A stretch of 64,000 nucleotides of DNA from Polynucleobacter sp. VK25 (lineage in GTDB: Bacteria > Pseudomonadota > Gammaproteobacteria > Burkholderiales > Burkholderiaceae): the NCBI RefSeq assembly GCF_018687355.1, contig NZ_CP061288.1, forward strand, positions 62,001 to 126,000, in the 5' to 3' direction. The position numbers and the translations under genes are program-made. Positions 49,985 to 58,127 of the stretch are shown here, piece by piece (within the stretch, counting starts at the first letter, position 1; each line of letters begins with the position of its first letter). A model generated the notes under the pieces. The model was not told where the DNA came from and did not search any database. It saw only the letters and a program-made list of their open reading frames with translations.

Positions 49985-51172
49985 CTAATTTGTCTGTTGT
50001 TTAGGTTTGGGGCGTTTCCCAATTTGCGCCGTTAACTCCACCTGTTTACCTTTGCGCAAAATCGTCAATTTAGCTTGATTGCCCGGGTTGATCTGGGCGA
50101 CTTGGTTTAGTAGGTCACGCACATCTTTGATGGGCTTGTTATCAAGGGCGGTCAGGACATCCCCCGGCAATGCACCCCCACGTGACGCAGGCCCACCCTC
50201 CAGGACGCCAGAAAGTAGGACCCCCACTGTATTGCCAGGCAATCCAAGAGACTCTGAGAGCTCTTTTGAGAGGTTTTGGGGCTCTACGCCAATCCACCCT
50301 CTTGTGACACTGCCATTGGCAAGAATCGACTCCATTACTTGTTTAGCAAGGTTGACCGGGATTGCAAATCCAATGCCCATAGATCCGCCATTATTGGAGT
50401 AAATGGCCGTATTAATTCCGATGAGATTGCCGCGGGTGTCTATCAGGGCACCTCCGGAATTTCCGGGGTTAATTGCAGCATCCGTTTGTATAAAGTTTTC
50501 GAATGTATTGATGCCCACATGATCGCGACCCAATGCAGAAACAATTCCAGAAGTTACAGTTTGGCCAACTCCAAAGGGATTGCCGATTGCAAGAACAACA
50601 TCACCTACATGTACAGACTCCACTTTGCCTAGCGTAATGGGAGTTGGTAGTTGTTTGGCTTCAATTTTTAAAACTGCTATATCTGTTTCAGGATCGCTAC
50701 CAATTACTTTTGCTTTTACTTTACGAGCATCCGATAAAGCCACATCAATTTCATCGGCATCACTAATCACATGGTGATTGGTAAGTATGTAACCCTCAGG
50801 ACTGACTAAAACACCAGAGCCTAAGCTTGAGCTAGGCTCTTTTTCTGGCGCTTGATCTCCAAAGAAAAAATTAAATAAAGGATCTATAGAGTTCGGGCTA
50901 GAACCCTTACGGGCTTTGGGCTTGGAGTTCGCCTTACTAGTAAAAATATTGACTACTGCAGGCATTGAGCGCTTTACTGCTTCATGATACGAGCCTGGAC
51001 TGAGTTGACCGTCGTAGGCACTTTCCATGAATGAAGTAGTGCTTGCTAAAGAACCAACCCTCGACTCCGAAAGCCATTCTGGCTTCAGTGTTGCCACAAT
51101 AAACACAGCCGCTAACATCACAGTGACAGCCTGCGCAAAGATGAGCCAATATTTTTGAATGGATGAATTCAT
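49985..51172 (-). CDS. DegS/AlgW-like membrane-anchored serine protease (HtrA family)
   Basis: A 395-residue trypsin-like protease with one amino membrane anchor (about 9-29). The catalytic triad is His134 (TNHHVISDAD), Asp164 (ETDIAV) and Ser239 (NPGNSGGALID); a single PDZ domain occupies about 275-385. One PDZ plus an anchor is the DegS/AlgW layout, which in other bacteria starts the envelope stress cascade by cutting RseA; DegP and DegQ have two PDZ domains and are secreted. No rse genes are in the window. It follows mscL on the same strand. Confidence 0.9.
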   Translation of the reverse strand: MNSSIQKYWLIFAQAVTVMLAAVFIVATLKPEWLSESRVGSLASTTSFMESAYDGQLSPGSYHEAVKRSMPAVVNIFTSKANSKPKARKGSSPNSIDPLFNFFFGDQAPEKEPSSSLGSGVLVSPEGYILTNHHVISDADEIDVALSDARKVKAKVIGSDPETDIAVLKIEAKQLPTPITLGKVESVHVGDVVLAIGNPFGVGQTVTSGIVSALGRDHVGINTFENFIQTDAAINPGNSGGALIDTRGNLIGINTAIYSNNGGSMGIGFAIPVNLAKQVMESILANGSVTRGWIGVEPQNLSKELSESLGLPGNTVGVLLSGVLEGGPASRGGALPGDVLTALDNKPIKDVRDLLNQVAQINPGNQAKLTILRKGKQVELTAQIGKRPKPKQQTN

Positions 51173-51227
51173 CGAGGGGGTGTTTTACTTATATGTCTAA
51201 TTGCGATCAGAAATTCTTGGTCGCCAA

Positions 51228-51650
51228 TTATTTTTTCAAGCTGTCACGAATCTCTCGAAGCAATACTACGTCTTCTGGAGCTGGAGGAGGAGGGGGCGCA
51301 TCCATCAAGCGAACTTTATTGACCACTTTAACCATTTGAAAAATCACAAATGCCAACAGGATGAAATTGATAGAGATGGTGATGAAATTGCCATAGGCAA
51401 AAATGGGAACACCTGCCTTTTTGAGGGCATCAAAGGTTCTGGGGACACCCTCTGGAACATGGCCAAGAACGACAAAAAGGTTTGTAAAGTCGATATGACC
51501 CCCTAATAGGGTCGAAATAACGGGCATAACGATGTCATTTACCAGGGAATCCACGATTTTCCCGAAAGCCCCGCCAATAATGACACCAACCGCTAAATCG
51601 ATCACATTGCCCTTTACGGCAAAGTCCCGAAACTCCTTTAAAACGCTCAT
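51228..51650 (-). CDS. mscL: Large-conductance mechanosensitive channel MscL
   Basis: A 140-residue inner-membrane channel that opens under hypo-osmotic tension, useful to a freshwater bacterium. The amino helix and first span ([40 protein letters not shown]) and second span ([20 protein letters not shown]) are typical, and the carboxy bundle [15 protein letters not shown] is complete. It is divergent from petA (137-base gap). The protease gene follows after 55 bases. Confidence 0.96.
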   Translation of the reverse strand: MSVLKEFRDFAVKGNVIDLAVGVIIGGAFGKIVDSLVNDIVMPVISTLLGGHIDFTNLFVVLGHVPEGVPRTFDALKKAGVPIFAYGNFITISINFILLAFVIFQMVKVVNKVRLMDAPPPPPAPEDVVLLREIRDSLKK

Positions 51651-51707
51651 AAATGCCTTCCTTTGAATGTAGATTCCGTTTAACTGGAGATTAACCCCAT
51701 AACTTTC

Positions 51708-51735
51708 TTGCTTACCCCACTTTTTACTTTAAAAT
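51708..51735 (+). promoter_or_regulatory. Candidate promoter of petABC
   Basis: TTGCTT (51708-51713) is separated by 16 bases from TAAAAT (51730-51735), 52 bases before the petA ATG. AGGA at 51775-51778 is the ribosome site. It resembles a moderate sigma-70 promoter. Confidence 0.5.
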
Positions 51736-51787
51736 CCTACCTTTAAGCAATTTCCACCCATAAATACCCTTTCTAGGAATTTTGTAA

Positions 51788-52390
51788 ATGAGTGACAAGC
51801 CCTGTATGGACAAGGATCGCCGTAATTGGCTGATCGCCACATCGGCAGTTGGTGGCGTAGGTGCCGCTGCAGCCCTATACCCTTTTGTGGACAGTTTTGA
51901 GCCTTCTGAGCGTGCAAAAGCTGCCGGAGCCGCTGTTGAAATCGATATCACTGGTATGCAGCCAGATGAGATGAGAATGGTCGAGTGGCGCGGCAAGCCA
52001 GTTTGGGTGGTGCGTCGTACTCCTGAGCAAGTTGCTGAGCTATCAAAGATTGATAGTGAGTTAGCAGATCCAAATTCATTGCGTGACCCGGCTCAATTTA
52101 CGCCTCCTTATGCGCAGAATCAATGGCGCTCTATTAAGCCGGAGTACCTCGTAGTTGTTGGCATTTGCACCCACTTGGGCTGCTCTCCAACTCCGAAATT
52201 TGAATCCGGTGCTCAGCCATCACTGCCAAATACTTGGCCAGGTGGTTTCCTTTGCCCATGTCATGGCTCTACATTTGATATGGCAGGCCGTGTATTTAAG
52301 AACAAACCAGCCCCAGATAATCTTGAAGTGCCGCCACATATGTATTTGAGCGACACCAAGATTCTGATCGGCGACGATAAGAAGGCCTAA
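51788..52390 (+). CDS. petA: Ubiquinol-cytochrome c reductase iron-sulfur (Rieske) subunit
   Basis: A 200-residue Rieske protein of the cytochrome bc1 complex. A twin-arginine signal/anchor (Arg11-Arg12, RRNWLIATSAVGGVGAAAAL) precedes the soluble domain. The 2Fe-2S ligands are Cys127/His129 (CTHLGC) and Cys156/His159 (CPCHGS), with disulfide partners Cys132 and Cys158. It transfers electrons from ubiquinol to cytochrome c1. It is the first of petABC; petB follows after 10 bases. Confidence 0.97.
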   Translation: MSDKPCMDKDRRNWLIATSAVGGVGAAAALYPFVDSFEPSERAKAAGAAVEIDITGMQPDEMRMVEWRGKPVWVVRRTPEQVAELSKIDSELADPNSLRDPAQFTPPYAQNQWRSIKPEYLVVVGICTHLGCSPTPKFESGAQPSLPNTWPGGFLCPCHGSTFDMAGRVFKNKPAPDNLEVPPHMYLSDTKILIGDDKKA

Positions 52391-52400
52391 GGAGAGATAA

Positions 52401-53801
52401 ATGGCATTCCAAGAAAAACAAGTCCCAGCAGACGCCTCCGCAGCGCAAAAGTTAATGGCTTGGGTTGACTCACGTCTTCCCGTAACAGAAGCGTTTAAGC
52501 GCCATATGAGCGAATATTACGCGCCGAAGAATTTAAACTTCTTCTACATTTTTGGCGCATTGGCCATCGTAGTGTTGGTAAACCAAATACTGACCGGTAT
52601 TTTCTTAACCATGAACTACAAGCCTGATGCTGCAAAGGCTTTTGAGTCCGTTGAATACATCATGCGCGAAGTACCATGGGGTTGGATGATTCGCTATATG
52701 CACTCCACTGGCGCATCTTTATTCTTTGTGGTGGTTTATATGCATATGTTCCGTGGTTTGATCTACGGTTCTTATCGCAAGCCACGTGAGCTCATTTGGA
52801 TTTTCGGTTGTGCAATTTTCTTGTGCTTGATGGGTGAGGCATTCTTCGGTTACTTGCTCCCATGGGGTCAGATGTCCTATTGGGGCGCCCAAGTAATTGT
52901 GAACTTATTCTCTGCAATCCCATTCATTGGTCCTGACTTATCTCTGTGGTTACGCGGTGATTATGTTGTGGGTGACGCAACTCTGAATCGCTTCTTTGCA
53001 TTCCATGTGATTGCAATTCCATTGGTTTTGATTGGCTTGGTAGCAGCCCATATTTTGGCTCTCCACGAAGTGGGTTCAAACAATCCTGATGGCGTGGAAA
53101 TTAAAGAGAACTTGGACGCGAATGGTCATCCGGTTGATGGCATTCCATTCCACCCTTTCTACAGCGTGCATGATGTGATGTACCTGGGCGGTTTCTTGAT
53201 GATCTTTGCCTGCATCGTGTTCTTTGCTCCAGAAATGGGCGGTTATTTCCTTGAAGCAAATAACTTCATTCCTGCAAACCCATTGCAAACACCTGCACAC
53301 ATTGCCCCAGTTTGGTATTTCACGCCGTTCTACTCAATGTTGCGTGCAACTACAACAAACTTCTTGTTGCCTTTGTGGATTTTCTTGGCAGTCATTCTTG
53401 GAATGTTTGCGCTGAAGAGTAAAAACATTAAGGTGAAGGGCGCTTGCGCTGCAATCGCTTTAGTTTTGGCAGCTGGCTTTTTCTTGTTTGATGCTAAGTT
53501 CTGGGGTGTTGTGATCATGGGTGGTTCTGTTGTGATCATGTTCTTCTTGCCTTGGCTCGATAATTCACCAGTGAAATCGATTCGCTATCGCCCTCAGTTC
53601 CATAAATATATTTATGGTGTGTTTGTGGTGAGCTTTGTGATCTTGGGTTACTTAGGTATCCAGCCACCTTCACCAGTGTTTGAAAAGATTTCTCAGGTAT
53701 GCACTATTTATTATCTGGGCTTCTTCTTGGGAATGCCGTTCTGGAGCACGCTTGGTAAATTCAAGCCAGTTCCAACGCGCGTTACTTTTGAGTCCCATTA
53801 A
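52401..53801 (+). CDS. petB: Cytochrome b of the bc1 complex
   Basis: A 466-residue polytopic subunit holding the two b haems and both quinone sites. Family stretches include GWMIRYMHSTGASLFFVVVY, GEAFFGYLLPWGQMSYWGAQ, the haem-ligand region FFAFHVIAIPLVLIGLVAAH, the Qo motif NPLQTPAHIAPVWYF (the PEWY-equivalent reads PVWY) and a long carboxy part with further spans. It is a full-length single-chain cytochrome b. petC follows after 31 bases. Confidence 0.96.
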   Translation: MAFQEKQVPADASAAQKLMAWVDSRLPVTEAFKRHMSEYYAPKNLNFFYIFGALAIVVLVNQILTGIFLTMNYKPDAAKAFESVEYIMREVPWGWMIRYMHSTGASLFFVVVYMHMFRGLIYGSYRKPRELIWIFGCAIFLCLMGEAFFGYLLPWGQMSYWGAQVIVNLFSAIPFIGPDLSLWLRGDYVVGDATLNRFFAFHVIAIPLVLIGLVAAHILALHEVGSNNPDGVEIKENLDANGHPVDGIPFHPFYSVHDVMYLGGFLMIFACIVFFAPEMGGYFLEANNFIPANPLQTPAHIAPVWYFTPFYSMLRATTTNFLLPLWIFLAVILGMFALKSKNIKVKGACAAIALVLAAGFFLFDAKFWGVVIMGGSVVIMFFLPWLDNSPVKSIRYRPQFHKYIYGVFVVSFVILGYLGIQPPSPVFEKISQVCTIYYLGFFLGMPFWSTLGKFKPVPTRVTFESH

Positions 53802-53832
53802 TTCAGATACCACAGAGAAACTAGGAACTAGT

Positions 53833-54606
53833 ATGAAACGAATTCTGCAAACTTTGATGGGCGTCTGCCAAGCAACAGTATTGGTTGCGGCCCTCGGCTT
53901 TGGCTTGAACGCCAATGCAAATGAAGGTGGCTTTCCATTGGATCAAGCCCCTAATCGCGTAAGTAACAATGCCTCATTGCAAAACGGAGCAAAGTTATTT
54001 GTGAACTACTGCTTGAACTGCCATGCGGCTTCAAGCATGCGTTACAACCGTTTGCGCGATATTGGTTTGACCGACCAACAAATCAAAGATAACCTCATTT
54101 TGACCGATGCCAAAGTCGGGGACTTGATGACTATCTCCATGACACCAAAAGAAGGTAAAGCTTTCTTTGGTAAGAACCCGCCTGACTTATCAGTTGAGGC
54201 TCGTGCTCGTGGAACTGATTGGCTCTATACCTACTTCCGTACTTTCTATAAAGACGACACCACGCAAACTGGTTGGAATAACTTGGTATACCCGAACGTA
54301 GGTATGCCACATGTACTCTGGCAGTTACAGGGTGAGCGTGCTGCAAAGTTTGAGGAGCGTAAAGATCCTCATGACGAAGGCAGAATGGAAAAGGTATTTG
54401 TAGGCTTTGAGCAGTTAACTCCAGGAACCATGAAGACAGAAGAGTACGACGACAACATCGCCGACTTAGTTGCCTTCATGTCATGGATGGCTGAGCCAGT
54501 TCAGTTAGAACGTAAGCGTCTTGGTGTAGTGGTTCTCTTGTTCTTGGCAATCTTCACCCTCTTGGCTTGGCGTTTGAACAAAGCTTATTGGAAAGACGTT
54601 CACTAA
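53833..54606 (+). CDS. petC: Cytochrome c1
   Basis: A 257-residue membrane-bound c-type cytochrome. A signal peptide (about 1-30, cleaved after NAN-A/NE), haem motif CLNCH at 60-64, probable methionine ligand near the NVGMPHVLWQLQGE segment, and a carboxy anchor (about 234-252, LGVVVLLFLAIFTLLAWRLN). It passes electrons to soluble cytochrome c, possibly the c4 of this window. An open frame from 53680 overlaps petB, but the ATG at 53833 with the signal peptide and CTAGGAAC upstream is right. Confidence 0.96.
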   Translation: MKRILQTLMGVCQATVLVAALGFGLNANANEGGFPLDQAPNRVSNNASLQNGAKLFVNYCLNCHAASSMRYNRLRDIGLTDQQIKDNLILTDAKVGDLMTISMTPKEGKAFFGKNPPDLSVEARARGTDWLYTYFRTFYKDDTTQTGWNNLVYPNVGMPHVLWQLQGERAAKFEERKDPHDEGRMEKVFVGFEQLTPGTMKTEEYDDNIADLVAFMSWMAEPVQLERKRLGVVVLLFLAIFTLLAWRLNKAYWKDVH

Positions 54607-54705
54607 TTGAGTGTGATGGGTCCTGATACTAGGATCCATTAGTGAAAAGATTTAACGCTGTTGTGCGTTTGTTGTATTGAAGTAGAAATTTAAGGAAATA
54701 AATTT

Positions 54706-55317
54706 ATGATGGTGTTGTACTCGGGTACTAACTGCCCATTCTCGCAACGCTGCCGTTTGGTGCTCTTTGAAAAAGGCATGGATTTTGAAATCCGCGATGT
54801 CGACTTGTTTAACAAGCCTGAAGACATCTCAGTAATGAACCCATATGGCCAAGTTCCTATCTTGGTTGAGCGTGATTTAATTTTGTATGAGTCAAATATC
54901 ATCAATGAATATATTGATGAGCGTTTTCCTCATCCACAGTTAATGCCGCCTGATCCTGTAGCACGCGCACGCGCACGTCTCTTCCTCTTCAATTTTGAGA
55001 AAGAGTTGTTTGTGCACGTAGCCGCATTGGAAAATGAAAAAGGTAAAGCCGCTGAAAAGGTTCATGAAAAAGCGCGTTTAGCGATTCGTGATCGCTTGAC
55101 TCAGTTGGCACCAATTTTTGTTAAGAACAAATACATGTTGGGTGATGAGTTCTCTATGCTTGACGTTGCGATTGCACCATTGTTGTGGCGTCTTGAGCAC
55201 TATGGCATCGATCTTTCTCGTAATGCTGCAGCCCTTTTGAAATACGCTGAGCGTATTTTCAGCAGACCTGCTTACATTGAGGCTTTGACACCTTCAGAGA
55301 AGGTAATGCGCCGCTAA
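54706..55317 (+). CDS. sspA: Stringent starvation protein A
   Basis: A 203-residue glutathione-transferase-fold protein that binds RNA polymerase and alters transcription under starvation and stress. MVLYSGTNCPFSQRCRLVLF opens the thioredoxin-like half, and the helical half has MLGDEFSMLDVAIAPLLWRL. It follows petC by 99 bases, with AAGGAAATAAATT as ribosome site, and precedes sspB, as is usual in proteobacteria. Confidence 0.95.
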   Translation: MMVLYSGTNCPFSQRCRLVLFEKGMDFEIRDVDLFNKPEDISVMNPYGQVPILVERDLILYESNIINEYIDERFPHPQLMPPDPVARARARLFLFNFEKELFVHVAALENEKGKAAEKVHEKARLAIRDRLTQLAPIFVKNKYMLGDEFSMLDVAIAPLLWRLEHYGIDLSRNAAALLKYAERIFSRPAYIEALTPSEKVMRR

Positions 55318-55346
55318 GCTTTCCTAGCGGTTCATTATTAGTCAGA

Positions 55347-55754
55347 ATGTCTGACGTTCCAAGCAACAAACCCTATCTAATCCGTGCCCTACATCAGTGG
55401 TGCACGGATTTTGGTTTTACGCCCTTCATAGCGGTTTTTGTGGATGCTAGGGTAGAGGTTCCCATGGAATTTGTGAAGAACGACGAGATTGTTCTGAATC
55501 TTTCCCTGGAGGCATGCCATCAGCTTGCGATAGAGAATGATTGGATAAGCTTCCAAGCGAGATTTGGTGGAATTCCAAGGAAGATCATGGTCCCAGTCAC
55601 CCATGTTCTTGCAATCTACGCCAGGGAAAATGGTCAGGGCATGTCTTTCCCATTTGATCCAGCTCAGGCCCGAGATCTTCATGTTGCCGATTCTGAAGAT
55701 CAGGCCCCCGAAAAACCTAAAACCACAAGACCGTCCTTGAAGATTGTGAAATAG
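55347..55754 (+). CDS. sspB: ClpXP protease specificity-enhancing factor SspB
   Basis: A 135-residue adaptor that delivers ssrA-tagged proteins to ClpXP. The folded domain (about 8-108) has KPYLIRALHQWCTDFGFTPF and FQARFGGIPRKIMVPVTHVL; a flexible linker leads to the carboxy ClpX-binding tail RPSLKIVK, which closely matches the known XB motif. It lies 29 bases after sspA. A tRNA gene follows. Confidence 0.96.
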   Translation: MSDVPSNKPYLIRALHQWCTDFGFTPFIAVFVDARVEVPMEFVKNDEIVLNLSLEACHQLAIENDWISFQARFGGIPRKIMVPVTHVLAIYARENGQGMSFPFDPAQARDLHVADSEDQAPEKPKTTRPSLKIVK

Positions 55755-55772
55755 GATAAAATACTAACCGTT

Positions 55773-55848
55773 GCCCCTTTAGCTCATCTGGTAGAGCAAC
55801 TGATTTGTAATCAGTAGGTGGTCTGTTCGAGTCGGACAAGGGGCACCA
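55773..55848 (+). tRNA. tRNA-Thr (anticodon TGT)
   Basis: A 76-base tRNA with encoded CCA end. The acceptor stem GCCCCTT pairs with AAGGGGC; the D-arm is GCTC...GAGC; the anticodon stem ACTGA / TCAGT (55799-55803 and 55811-55815) holds the loop TTTGTAA with anticodon TGT at 55806-55808, reading ACA and related threonine codons; the T-arm has TTCGAGTC. ACA is heavily used in the porin gene nearby. A strong terminator follows. Confidence 0.97.
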
Positions 55849-55855
55849 AAAATAC

Positions 55856-55891
55856 AAAAGCTTCTAAGTTAAATGACTTAGAAGCTTTTTT
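55856..55891. terminator. Terminator after tRNA-Thr, also facing the MFS gene
   Basis: A perfect 14-pair stem AAAAGCTTCTAAGT / ACTTAGAAGCTTTT (55856-55869 and 55876-55889) with a 6-base loop and T residues to 55891. On the minus strand it lies just beyond the stop of the MFS gene and has a T-run there too, so it is bidirectional. Confidence 0.93.
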
Positions 55892-55905
55892 CTTTAGTTG
55901 ATTGC

Positions 55906-57234
55906 TTATAGATGCAGATTCGTTTTTCTGGTCTCTGGTAAATACAAAAGAGCCACAATAGCAGCGCATGCTAAAAATAAAGTGGGATACCACAGTCCAG
56001 CACTATCACTTTGCCAGCGTTGATTTAACCAGGTCACAATCAAAGGAAGTAGCCCCCCAATCCATCCAGCAGCGAGATTGTGTGGAAGGGTTGCCGCACT
56101 GTTTCTAGATTTGGCGGGAAAGAGTTCTGCCAGCATTGCAGCCTGAGGTCCAACTACTAAAGCAAGAGATAAAGATAGGCCCATCAACAGCAAGCCAATC
56201 AACATAAGATTGAGAGTATCTGTTGGGTTATGGAGATATGCCATACCAATGTTCTTGAGTAGATGAAATGCCGGCAATATAAACAGGGCACCCAAGAAGA
56301 GCCCACAAACCACTACAGGTTTGCGGCCAATCTTATCCGACAGCCAGCCAGCAAAAATAGTGAGCGGAAATAAGGCTAAGGTACCGTAAATACTGAGCTG
56401 ATCTACCAGCTCTGGCGCAAGCTTCACAGAAGTTTTTAAGAAAATTGCCGTATAGACTTGCACACAAAAAAACATTACTGCTCCGCCTGCAGAGATGCAG
56501 AAGAAAAGCAAAAACATGCGCTTGCGTGTTTGTGGATCACGAAAGTTATTCAGCAATGGATTTGCAGATTGCTGATGTGATTTACTCAGCTCTAAAAATA
56601 CAGGTGTTTCTTCTAAGGCCATGCGAGCTTTAAATGCAATCAGCAGAAGAGCAAACGAAATCCAGAAAGGCACACGCCAGCCCCAAGACTGAAATTCTTC
56701 TGGTGATAGGTAGTTTCTCAGTAGGGCAATTTGTAGGGTGGAGAACAAAATACCAAGTGGTCCCATCAGTTGCAGAAAGCTTGTTTTAAATCCTCGAGAT
56801 TCATTGCCAGCATGTTCTGTAAGGTAGACGGCACTTCCTCCGATTTCACCGCCAGCGGATAAGCCTTGAAGTAGACGTAATCCCACCAGAAAAATTGGTG
56901 CCCATATTCCCACTTGGGCATAGGTCGGTAAAAAGCCAACGCTCACAGTAGCAAGCCCCATTAATACAATAGTGATCATAAAGACGGGTTTGCGACCTAT
57001 TCGATCGCCCATAGAGCCAAAAAGAGCGGCTCCTATAGGCCGCACTACCATTCCAACGCCAAACGTCGCTAGGCTCGCTAAAAGCGCTGTATTAGGATCT
57101 GTAGAGGGAAAGAAAAGGGGTGCAAAAACAACTGCCAGGGTGGCAAAGGTGAGGAAGTCATACCATTCCAAAAAGGTACCAAAGCAGGCTGCGATGGCTA
57201 CTTTTCGATACGAGTGGGGGTTCTGATTTTCCAT
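55906..57234 (-). CDS. MFS transporter, metabolite:H+ symporter (MHS) family
   Basis: A 442-residue major facilitator with 12 predicted spans. The MHS-type features are the start AIAACFGTFLEWYDFLTFAT, the loop 2-3 motif GSMGDRIGRKPVFMITIVLM, RLLQGLSAGGEIGGSAVYLT and LSDKIGRKPVVVCG in the second half. Relatives carry citrate, 2-oxoglutarate, proline/betaine or shikimate with protons; the substrate here cannot be told. It is a single-gene unit between tRNA-Thr and phasin. Confidence 0.9.
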   Translation of the reverse strand: MENQNPHSYRKVAIAACFGTFLEWYDFLTFATLAVVFAPLFFPSTDPNTALLASLATFGVGMVVRPIGAALFGSMGDRIGRKPVFMITIVLMGLATVSVGFLPTYAQVGIWAPIFLVGLRLLQGLSAGGEIGGSAVYLTEHAGNESRGFKTSFLQLMGPLGILFSTLQIALLRNYLSPEEFQSWGWRVPFWISFALLLIAFKARMALEETPVFLELSKSHQQSANPLLNNFRDPQTRKRMFLLFFCISAGGAVMFFCVQVYTAIFLKTSVKLAPELVDQLSIYGTLALFPLTIFAGWLSDKIGRKPVVVCGLFLGALFILPAFHLLKNIGMAYLHNPTDTLNLMLIGLLLMGLSLSLALVVGPQAAMLAELFPAKSRNSAATLPHNLAAGWIGGLLPLIVTWLNQRWQSDSAGLWYPTLFLACAAIVALLYLPETRKTNLHL

Positions 57235-57420
57235 TAAGTTGTTGATTATATTACGTTTATTTTATATAAGGAATATATTTGTTGCACAGCAGCAAAAATT
57301 GCTTGATTTGTCATATTCCTTCAGTTACAGTTTCATGGTGCAGTGCAATATTTAAGGTATCTGAAATCTCCTTAAATGCACTTAATTGACAGTTGTACCA
57401 CTTAATTTCTGGAGAAATAC
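57235..57420 (+). promoter_or_regulatory. MFS-phasin intergenic region with candidate phasin promoter
   Basis: This 186-base gap between divergent genes contains TTACAG (57325-57330), 18 bases, then TATTTA (57349-57354), a weak sigma-70 candidate. In the spacer is TGCAGTGCA (57339-57347), a short palindrome that could be an operator; phasin genes are typically repressed by PhaR at TGCA-rich sites. CTGGAG upstream of the ATG is the ribosome site. The regulator is inferred. Confidence 0.35.
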
Positions 57421-58005
57421 ATGAACCAAGATCAAATCACCGCTAAATTGTCCCAAATTAATAGCAAAGGCCTCGAGGCTACTTTTTCTTTGAGCGAAGC
57501 TGCTCTAGAGAATGCTCAAAAATTGGCTGAGTTGAACTACGCTGCTTCTAAAGATGTTTTGGTAAATGCTCAAGACGGCATTCAACAAGTTTTGACAGCA
57601 AAAGATCCAAAGCAAGTAACTGAGTTGTTAAGCGCTGAAACTTTGCAATCTGCTGGCAATCAAGCTACTGCTTACCAAAAGAAAGTAACTAAAGTATTGC
57701 GTGATGGCAATAAAGAATTTGTAAATGTGGTTGATGCAAGCATCGACCAGTTGCAAGATGGTTTCCAAGAGTGGATTAACACTGTTGCTGCGAATGCACC
57801 TGCAGGTTCTGATGCTTTCTTGTCTTCATTCAAGACTGTATACGGTAGTGCATTGCAGGGTTTTGAACAGTTCCGCGCTGCTAGCAAAGAAGCTTTTGCA
57901 ACTGCAGAAAAAACTGCTGAACAAGCGCTCGAAACTGTACAAGGTCAAATCGCTCAAGTTAAGAAATCTGCTACACCTGCATCACGTAGCCGTAAATCTG
58001 CTTAA
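57421..58005 (+). CDS. Phasin family protein (polyhydroxyalkanoate granule-associated)
   Basis: A 194-residue helical protein: LSEAALENAQKLAELNYAAS is the typical phasin_2 segment (about 23-42), followed by KDVLVNAQDGIQQVLTAKDP and a long amphipathic region, then a basic alanine/serine tail (KKSATPASRSRKSA). Phasins coat PHA storage granules and control their size. It is a single-gene unit with a strong terminator and uniform codon use, suggesting high expression. The PHA synthase genes are not in the window. Confidence 0.92.
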   Translation: MNQDQITAKLSQINSKGLEATFSLSEAALENAQKLAELNYAASKDVLVNAQDGIQQVLTAKDPKQVTELLSAETLQSAGNQATAYQKKVTKVLRDGNKEFVNVVDASIDQLQDGFQEWINTVAANAPAGSDAFLSSFKTVYGSALQGFEQFRAASKEAFATAEKTAEQALETVQGQIAQVKKSATPASRSRKSA

Positions 58006-58050
58006 TTAGTAACTCGCAGAGAGTTAGATCTAGCAGTAAGTCTCAAAAAG

Positions 58051-58084
58051 AAACCCCGCTTAGTGCAAACTAGGCGGGGTTTTT
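58051..58084 (+). terminator. Intrinsic terminator of the phasin gene
   Basis: A 14-pair stem with one G-U pair, AAACCCCGCTTAGT / ACTAGGCGGGGTTT (58051-58064 and 58069-58082), GCAA loop, then T residues to 58084. Confidence 0.95.
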
Positions 58085-58127
58085 GTTTGTCTAAATATCA
58101 AATATTATTTACGACAACAACCTGAAT

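Noticed and set aside
53680..53832. Longer start for petC overlapping the end of petB
   Set aside because: The extra residues are a frame shadow of petB. The ATG at 53833 gives a normal signal peptide and has a ribosome site.
54616..54639. Hairpin ATGGGTCCT / AGGATCCAT between petC and sspA, as a terminator
   Set aside because: The stem is real (9 pairs with one G-U), but no T-run follows it. It may be a processing or weak pausing site, but I cannot call it a terminator.
55773..55848. tRNA-Thr as an integration site with an adjacent island
   Set aside because: No integrase, phage gene or repeat of the tRNA 3' end is seen on either side. The flanks are ordinary core or transporter genes.
57386..57391. 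TTGACA just upstream of the phasin gene
   Set aside because: The matching -10 position would fall on the ribosome site next to the ATG, and no -10-like hexamer is there. I prefer the candidate at 57325-57354.
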